The position numbers and the translations under genes are program-made. The notes under the pieces are model-generated. The model searched no databases, was not told the origin of the DNA, and was given only the letters and a program-made list of their open reading frames with translations. This document shows, in pieces, positions 23,256 to 27,634 of a DNA stretch of 27,634 nucleotides (the first letter of the stretch is position 1; every line of letters starts with the position of its first letter). The DNA is from DATEVL01 sp964448245 (lineage in GTDB: Bacteria; Chloroflexota; Anaerolineae; Anaerolineales; E44-bin32), in NCBI GenBank assembly GCA_964448245.1, contig CAYUWF010000020.1:1-27634 (forward strand), in the 5' to 3' direction.

Positions 23256-23351
23256 CACCCCTCACCCTAACCTTCGCGGAGCCTCCCCAGCGGCTCCTCT
23301 CCAGGGGGGGAGGGAATGCCTCCTTTCCCCGGAGGGTCGAGGGCTGGGGTG
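23256..23351. repeat. Intergenic hairpin repeat, related in style to 9279-9456
   Basis: The 179-bp gap 23236-23414 contains an imperfect long dyad. CACCCC (23256-23261), followed by TCACCCTAACC, opposes the G-rich strand ending GGGGTG (23346-23351). An inner CCTCCCC (23282-23288) pairs with GGGGAGG (23307-23313). CCCTCACCCTAACC...GGGGTGGGG is a motif style familiar from dispersed non-coding repeats in GC-rich bacteria; this is recall, not a search. It may act as a transcript end. Confidence 0.65.
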
Positions 23352-23414
23352 GGGGGCGGATCCCCAATTGCGCTCCCCCTCAAAACGGCCCGCCATCTGG
23401 AGGATGGCTAAGCC

Positions 23415-25229
23415 TTGTACTGGTTCCTGAGCGGCAGCCCGATTTCGATCCTCCCGTTTCTGCTGGTTTCCCTCGCCTGGATGATCGGCGGATGGCTGTT
23501 GGCGCGGGCCGCCTTCCGCCTCGAACCGAGGGAGCGTCTCACCGTTGGGATCGGCCTGGGGCTGGCCGCGTTCCTCTTCCTTTCCAATGTCCTGAGCCGC
23601 TGGCTCCGAGCCGACGCGGCTTTCGCTACGGCCGGGGCGCTGATCCTGGCGGCGGGTCTGCTTGCGTTGAGGCGGAGGCCCGGTCGGATTCGAGAGGACC
23701 TCGTCGGCTGGCCCGTTCTGGTCGGCGTTCTCGCCGCGACGATCGTCTTCACCCTGATCGCCCGCGGGCTGGCCATCCTCGACGATCGCAAGAACCTCTC
23801 CCTGATCTCCATGATGGCGGCCGGGGACATCCCGCCCCACTTCTACATGAATCCGGTGGCCCTGTTCCGCTACCACTACGGTTTCCAACTGCTGGGAGCG
23901 AGCGCNNNNNNNNNNNNNNNNNNNNNNNNNNNNNNNNNNNNNNNNNNNNNNNNNNNNNNNNNNNNNNNNNNNNNNNNNNNNNNNNNNNNNNNNNNNNNNN
24001 NNNNNGGAGGTCCTCCGATGCCGATTCCCTTCGCCTACTTGAGTGGACTGCTCGAGCCGTTCGTCCTCGGGATGCAGGCTGGCCCCGGCTCGCTGTCGCG
24101 TCTCTTCCTCGTTCTGTCCCTCCTGACCCTCGCCCGGCAGCGGGGCGTAGCCGGCGCAGCTTTGTTGGCCATCCTGTTCTCCGCGTGGGCTCTCGGTTTC
24201 GACGCTATCTTCGGGCTGTTTGCGATCGGCCTCGTTGTGTGGGCCGTGGCGATGCGGTTCTGGAGCGGCGCAGGGGAGTGGCGCAGGCCCTTGCGCGGGG
24301 CGCTGGCCGCCGCGATTCTCGCGGGAGGCCTGTCGCTCGTGCAAGGTGGGACGCTGACCGAGATGGCCAAGGCGATCCTCGCCCCGACCGGAAACACGGG
24401 TGTGGCCGGCGGAGAGCCCGCCTTCTTCCTGCGTTGGCCCCCGGCCGTTGTCTCGTCCCATCTCGGCGAGCTTCGCCTCACCGATCCGTGGGCGCTGGCC
24501 GTCGCCGCGGTGGAAATCGGCGCGCCGTTGGCTGCGGCGTTCTTCGTTGTGCCGCGGGCCTTCCACTGGGGGCGCCGTCGGCGCTTCGAGATGGGCAGCC
24601 TGGCAGTGGCCTCGCTAGCCGGCTTCACGATTCCCCTCGTCGTCGGTTATTCGCCCGACCGCGACGTCAGTCGCCTGACGGCCTTCTCCCTGCAGGTCTG
24701 GATCCTGCTTTCGGTCCCCCTCCTGTTCCAGGCCTGGCGGCGCTGGCCAGGCCGGCCGGTGCGCGCGGCGACGGTGGGCTACCTGGTCCTGCTGATGTTC
24801 TCGGGTGTCGTCACGCTGGGGAGCCTGCTGACCGCTGCGCCGCGAGCGGTTTTCACGGAGGACATGGCGCCGCTCGACGCGGGAATGGCGCGCGTGATGT
24901 GGGATCGCCTGCCGCCGCAGGCCCTGGTCTTCGACTCCCATCCCTGGCGGGCGGTGGTCCTTACCGGCCGCGCGGCGCGCTCCTCCGACCTGGACTACGA
25001 ATCGCTGCCGCAATGGACCGCGCTGGTTGTCGACCCATCGCCGGGCCGGATGGCGCGGGCCGGCTATACCCACGTCTACGCCGACGAAGTCTGGTGGAGA
25101 GGTCTGTCAGAGGCGGCACGCCGCTCCTTCGATGATCCGTGCGTGCAGATGCTGTGGGACGGCGAGGACAATGCGGACAATGGGTGGCGCAGATTACTTG
25201 ACATAACCTCATGCATGTCAGCTCCTTGA
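23415..25229 (+). CDS. Multi-pass membrane protein interrupted by an assembly gap
   Basis: The frame runs from TTG 23415 (GGAGGA 10 nt upstream) to 25229, with 100 unknown bases in the middle. Before the gap are about four helices and a loop with LDDRKNLSLISMMAAGDIPPHFYMNP (residues 122-147), which has acidic and aromatic residues like the first outer loop of GT-C enzymes. After the gap are about seven helices and a soluble tail of about 120 aa. The layout resembles the 21238 gene. The frames on the two sides agree only if the true gap length is 1 modulo 3, so this could be one gene, two genes or a broken gene. Function unknown; glycan polymerase or GT-C are guesses. Confidence 0.55.
   Translation: MYWFLSGSPISILPFLLVSLAWMIGGWLLARAAFRLEPRERLTVGIGLGLAAFLFLSNVLSRWLRADAAFATAGALILAAGLLALRRRPGRIREDLVGWPVLVGVLAATIVFTLIARGLAILDDRKNLSLISMMAAGDIPPHFYMNPVALFRYHYGFQLLGASXXXXXXXXXXXXXXXXXXXXXXXXXXXXXXXXXXGGPPMPIPFAYLSGLLEPFVLGMQAGPGSLSRLFLVLSLLTLARQRGVAGAALLAILFSAWALGFDAIFGLFAIGLVVWAVAMRFWSGAGEWRRPLRGALAAAILAGGLSLVQGGTLTEMAKAILAPTGNTGVAGGEPAFFLRWPPAVVSSHLGELRLTDPWALAVAAVEIGAPLAAAFFVVPRAFHWGRRRRFEMGSLAVASLAGFTIPLVVGYSPDRDVSRLTAFSLQVWILLSVPLLFQAWRRWPGRPVRAATVGYLVLLMFSGVVTLGSLLTAAPRAVFTEDMAPLDAGMARVMWDRLPPQALVFDSHPWRAVVLTGRAARSSDLDYESLPQWTALVVDPSPGRMARAGYTHVYADEVWWRGLSEAARRSFDDPCVQMLWDGEDNADNGWRRLLDITSCMSAP
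23906..24005. other. Assembly gap (100 N)
   Basis: Exactly 100 unknown bases, the conventional placeholder for a gap of unknown size. It falls in the middle of a coding region. Flanks are in the same reading frame only by the nominal length. Confidence 0.99.
25199..25220. promoter_or_regulatory. Inverted repeat TGACAT-N10-ATGTCA upstream of the regulator promoter
   Basis: Exact 6-bp arms at 25199-25204 and 25215-25220, overlapping the end of the preceding coding region and 28 bp before the -35 box of the regulator gene. Possible second protein-binding site or a weak mRNA hairpin. It is short enough to arise by chance. Confidence 0.3.
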
Positions 25230-25248
25230 ACGGAGAGCGACGCTGTCC

Positions 25249-25294
25249 TTGACCGATCTTCCTCCCTGGGCTATAATTCAGTTGTTGAATTTTG
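25249..25294 (+). promoter_or_regulatory. Regulator promoter with the same palindromic operator
   Basis: TTGACC (25249-25254), 17-bp spacer, TATAAT (25272-25277). The palindrome AATTCA-GTTGT-TGAATT occupies 25275-25291, from the -10 across the expected start site. Bases 25272-25294 are identical to 14922-14944 in the gmd promoter, while the bases on either side differ. The placement in front of a DNA-binding protein gene suggests autoregulation. Confidence 0.85.
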
Positions 25295-25304
25295 GAAGGG
25301 ACAC

Positions 25305-25826
25305 ATGCGGGAAGCGAGCGAGACCGGACGCGAACTGACTCTGCTCGAGGAGATCGAGCGAGACCCCGACACGACCCAGGCGACACTGGCCGGCAAGCTC
25401 GGAGTTGCGGTCGGGACGGTCAACTGGCATGTGAAGCGGTTGATCGATAAGGGCTACGTGAAGGTCAAGCGCGCCGAGCGGCGCAAGCTTCGCTACATCA
25501 TCACCCCTGACGGGATTGCCCTGCGCGCCCGGCTGACGGTGGCCTTCGTCGGGACTTCGCTGTCCCTATACCGCGAGACGCGAGAAGGCGCCAAGCGCGC
25601 ACTGCACGAAGCACGCCGGCGCGGGTTCCGCGAGGTCGGGATCGCCGGCGACGGCGAGATGGCGGAGATCTGCCGGCTAACCTGCCTCGAGCAGGGTTTC
25701 ACCATCGCCGAGGACGGCTCGGCGCCGGCCGTTCTCGAAGTCGAGGGACGTTCGGTTCTGCTCAAGGTTCCCGAGAAGCGCGACGGGGCGCCCCCGCAAG
25801 CGGCGCGCCCGGGCGCCGCCGGCTGA
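25305..25826 (+). CDS. Winged-helix regulator, MarR-like EPS-associated type
   Basis: A 173-aa transcription factor. Residues about 10-80 form a winged helix: LTLLEEIERDPDTTQATLAGKLG, recognition helix VAVGTVNWHVKRLIDKGYVKV, and wing RRKLRYIITPDGIALRARLT. This layout resembles the MarR-family EPS-associated regulators found in polysaccharide clusters. It carries an additional C-terminal part (about 80-160): a helix, then REVGIAGDGEMAEICRLTCLEQGF, which looks like the first strand-loop-helix of a nucleotide-binding Rossmann unit and may sense a ligand. Ribosome-binding site GGAAGGG lies 5 nt before ATG. Its own promoter carries the palindrome shared with gmd. The fucose-synthase-like gene follows after 9 nt, so regulator and sugar enzyme are probably cotranscribed. 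Confidence 0.85.
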   Translation: MREASETGRELTLLEEIERDPDTTQATLAGKLGVAVGTVNWHVKRLIDKGYVKVKRAERRKLRYIITPDGIALRARLTVAFVGTSLSLYRETREGAKRALHEARRRGFREVGIAGDGEMAEICRLTCLEQGFTIAEDGSAPAVLEVEGRSVLLKVPEKRDGAPPQAARPGAAG

Positions 25827-25835
25827 GAGGGGAAG

Positions 25836-26804
25836 ATGACCGTCGCCCAGGACGCCTCCGCCTTCTGGCATGGGAAGCGCGTCTGTGTCACCGGCGGAGG
25901 AGGCTTCCTCGGAGGTTTCGTCCTCGAGGCGCTGAAGGCGCGGGGCGCCGACCAGGTCTTCGTGCCGCGCCACCGAGACTACGACTTGGTGCGCGGCGAG
26001 GATGTCCGGCGCCTCCTGGCGGAGGCGCGGCCGGACATCGTCCTGCACCTGGCGGCGCACGTCGGGGGGATCGGCGCCAATCAGGCCCACCCGGCGGAGT
26101 TCTTCTACGACAACTTGATGATGGGCGTGCAGGTGCTGCACGAGTCGTGGAGGGCGGGCGTGGCCAAGTTCGTCGCCGTCGGGACGGTCTGCGCCTACCC
26201 GAAGTTCACCCCCGTCCCGTTTCAGGAGGACGATTTCTGGAACGGTTATCCGGAAGAAACCAACGCGCCGTATGGTCTGGCCAAGAAGATGCTGCTTGTC
26301 CAGTCGCAGTCCTATCGCCAGCAGTACGGCTACAACTCGATCTACCTGATCCCGGTCAACCTCTATGGACCGCAGGACAACTTCGACCTCGAGACGTCGC
26401 ACGTCATTCCCGCGTTGATGCGCAAGTTCCTGGAGGCCGGGGCGCGCCGCGAATCGCAGGTCGTGTTGTGGGGCGATGGCTCCCCCAGCCGCGAGTTCCT
26501 TTTCGTCCGCGATGCGGCGGAGGGGATTCTGCTCGGCGCCGAGCGCTACGACGAATCGGAACCGGTCAACCTCGGCTCGGGCCAGGAGATCCGTATCGGC
26601 GATCTGGCGGCGCGCATCGCCGAGCTCACCGGCTACGGCGGCGAGATCATCTGGGACACCTCGCGCCCGAACGGCCAGCCGCGCCGCGCTCTCGATACGC
26701 GGCGGGCCGAGCGGCTCTTCGGCTTCCGCGCCTCGACCGGGCTCGACGAAGGACTGCGCCAGACGATCGAGTGGTACCGGTCCGAAGCCGGGGCGCGGCG
26801 CTAG
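25836..26804 (+). CDS. GDP-L-fucose synthase-like NAD(P)-dependent epimerase/reductase
   Basis: Extended SDR, 322 aa. NADP-binding GGGGFLGG (20-27), HLAAHVGGIGAN (71-82), catalytic Tyr146 and Lys150 in YGLAKK, NLYGPQDNFD (175-184), TSHVIPALMRKF (187-198) and SREFLFVRDAAEG (218-230) match the fucose-synthase family, which turns GDP-4-keto-6-deoxymannose into GDP-L-fucose by epimerisation and reduction. Cys119 and His189 align with the epimerisation acid/base pair. The usual catalytic Ser (LGSSCIYP) is Thr117 (VGTVCAYP), a conservative change. It belongs to a less-studied subgroup with WNGYPEETNAPYG, so an alternative GDP-deoxyhexose product is possible. ATG follows GAGAGGGGAAG. Confidence 0.85.
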   Translation: MTVAQDASAFWHGKRVCVTGGGGFLGGFVLEALKARGADQVFVPRHRDYDLVRGEDVRRLLAEARPDIVLHLAAHVGGIGANQAHPAEFFYDNLMMGVQVLHESWRAGVAKFVAVGTVCAYPKFTPVPFQEDDFWNGYPEETNAPYGLAKKMLLVQSQSYRQQYGYNSIYLIPVNLYGPQDNFDLETSHVIPALMRKFLEAGARRESQVVLWGDGSPSREFLFVRDAAEGILLGAERYDESEPVNLGSGQEIRIGDLAARIAELTGYGGEIIWDTSRPNGQPRRALDTRRAERLFGFRASTGLDEGLRQTIEWYRSEAGARR

Positions 26805-26807
26805 CGC

Positions 26808-27634
26808 ATGGCCAGCGTGATTCAGCCCGCCGCCACCCCGGTCGGGGCACCCGTCACCCTGATCCGTCCCAGTCGACGGTGGGTGTCGCTCAATCTGGGA
26901 GAGCTCTTCCGCTACCGCGAGCTGATCTACTTCCTGACCTGGCGCGACATCAAGGTCCGCTACAAACAGACGGTGCTCGGAGCGGGCTGGGCGATCCTGC
27001 AACCGTTTCTGACGATGGTCGTCTTCAGCCTGTTCTTCGGCGAGCTGGTGGGTATCCCGAGCGACGGCATCCCGTATCCGATCTTCGCCTACAGCGCGCT
27101 GCTGCCCTGGCAGCTCTTCGAGAGCGGTGTGACCAAGGCCGGCGGAAGTCTGGTGCTCGGCCGCAACCTCGTGACGAAGGTCTACTTCCCGCGCCTGGCC
27201 GTCCCGATCGCCCCGGTCCTGGCCGGCTTGCTCGACTTCGCGCTGGCCGGGATCGTCCTGGTGGGGATGATGGCCTACTACGCCTACGCGCTGACTGCGG
27301 CGATCTGGAGCCTCCCCTTCTTTCTCCTGCTGGCCCTGATCACGACCCTGGGCGTGTCCTTCCTGCTCTCCGCCATGAACGTCGCCTATCGCGACGTCGG
27401 GTATCTGATTCCGTTTCTGATGCGCCTGTGGTTCTTCATGACGCCGATCGTCTATCCGGCAAGCCAGCTTCCCGAAGCCTACCGCTGGATCTACGCGCTC
27501 AACCCGATGGTCGCCGTCGTCGAAGGCTTTCGCTACGCCTTGGTGAACGGGGCGGCGCCGTCGCCGTCCGCGCTGCTGGCGTCGACGGGCGTCGCGCTGG
27601 CTTTGTTGATCGGCGGCACGCTGTACTTCCGCCA
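26808..27634 (+). CDS. ABC-2 polysaccharide export permease (Wzm-like), partial
   Basis: Starts at ATG 26808, 3 nt after the previous stop, and is open to the end of the window (about 275 aa visible), so the C-terminus is missing. After a 40-residue cytoplasmic N-terminus comes ELIYFLTWRDIKVRYKQTVLG, the amphipathic entry of Wzm/TagG-type permeases, then about six helices (TMVVFSLFF, FMTPIVYPASQLP and others). ALNPMVAVVEGFRYALV is a strong family mark. It would export a lipid-linked polysaccharide together with a Wzt ATPase, which should be the next gene beyond 27634. Confidence 0.92.
   Translation, partial: MASVIQPAATPVGAPVTLIRPSRRWVSLNLGELFRYRELIYFLTWRDIKVRYKQTVLGAGWAILQPFLTMVVFSLFFGELVGIPSDGIPYPIFAYSALLPWQLFESGVTKAGGSLVLGRNLVTKVYFPRLAVPIAPVLAGLLDFALAGIVLVGMMAYYAYALTAAIWSLPFFLLLALITTLGVSFLLSAMNVAYRDVGYLIPFLMRLWFFMTPIVYPASQLPEAYRWIYALNPMVAVVEGFRYALVNGAAPSPSALLASTGVALALLIGGTLYFR

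Noticed and set aside
23248..23430. 60-codon frame between the 21238 and 23415 genes
   Set aside because: The translation (PHPNLRGASPAAPLQGG type) is typical of non-coding GC-rich hairpin repeats read through in frame.

Overview
The window is 27.6 kb of GC-rich (mid-60s % by eye), gene-dense bacterial DNA. It contains a run of exactly 100 N (23906-24005), so it is probably a draft or metagenome-assembled scaffold. Several features would fit Chloroflexota (Anaerolineae-like): an NMT1/THI5-type uptake system of ThiXYZ/RibXY character, a DUF4349 lipoprotein, a family 4 Fe-S uracil-DNA glycosylase, and intergenic hairpin repeats. This assignment is tentative, because no rRNA or other marker gene is present.

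Layout. (1) 1-2670: a terminator-like hairpin, then a three-gene ABC importer (permease, lipoprotein binding protein, ATPase). (2) 2671-4521: two minus-strand genes, a DUF4349 lipoprotein and a calcineurin-like phosphoesterase. They are separated from the importer by two hairpins, one a perfect 21-bp-stem palindrome. (3) 4581-9237: a strong, almost leaderless promoter drives tsaE-tsaB-rimI, a family 4 uracil-DNA glycosylase, a UDP-sugar 6-dehydrogenase and a UDP-uronate epimerase. All are overlapping or tightly spaced. (4) 9238-14903: a 279-bp stretch of tandem hairpins, a Wzx-like flippase, a GT4 glycosyltransferase and two GT-C-like membrane proteins. (5) 14900-23235: a second strong promoter with a palindrome over its -10 box drives GDP-mannose 4,6-dehydratase, a DPM-synthase-like GT2, an LPG-synthase-TM flippase-like protein, a second GT4, an HPr-kinase-like ATPase, a second flippase-like paralogue and a large membrane protein. 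(6) 23236-27634: a hairpin repeat, a membrane protein broken by the N gap, a winged-helix regulator, a GDP-L-fucose synthase-like reductase and the start of a Wzm-type ABC-2 export permease that runs off the window.

Regions 3-6 together look like a surface-polysaccharide or glycoconjugate locus. They supply nucleotide sugars (UDP-uronic acids, GDP-6-deoxyhexose), cytoplasmic glycosyltransferases, a probable polyprenyl-phosphate-sugar synthase feeding GT-C enzymes, and two possible export routes (Wzx and Wzm).

The most notable observation is regulatory. An identical 23-bp sequence (TATAAT -10 box fused to the palindrome AATTCA-N5-TGAATT) occurs at exactly two places: the promoter of the gmd operon and the promoter of the winged-helix regulator, which is immediately followed by the fucose-synthase-like gene. 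This predicts a local autoregulated circuit controlling GDP-deoxyhexose supply.
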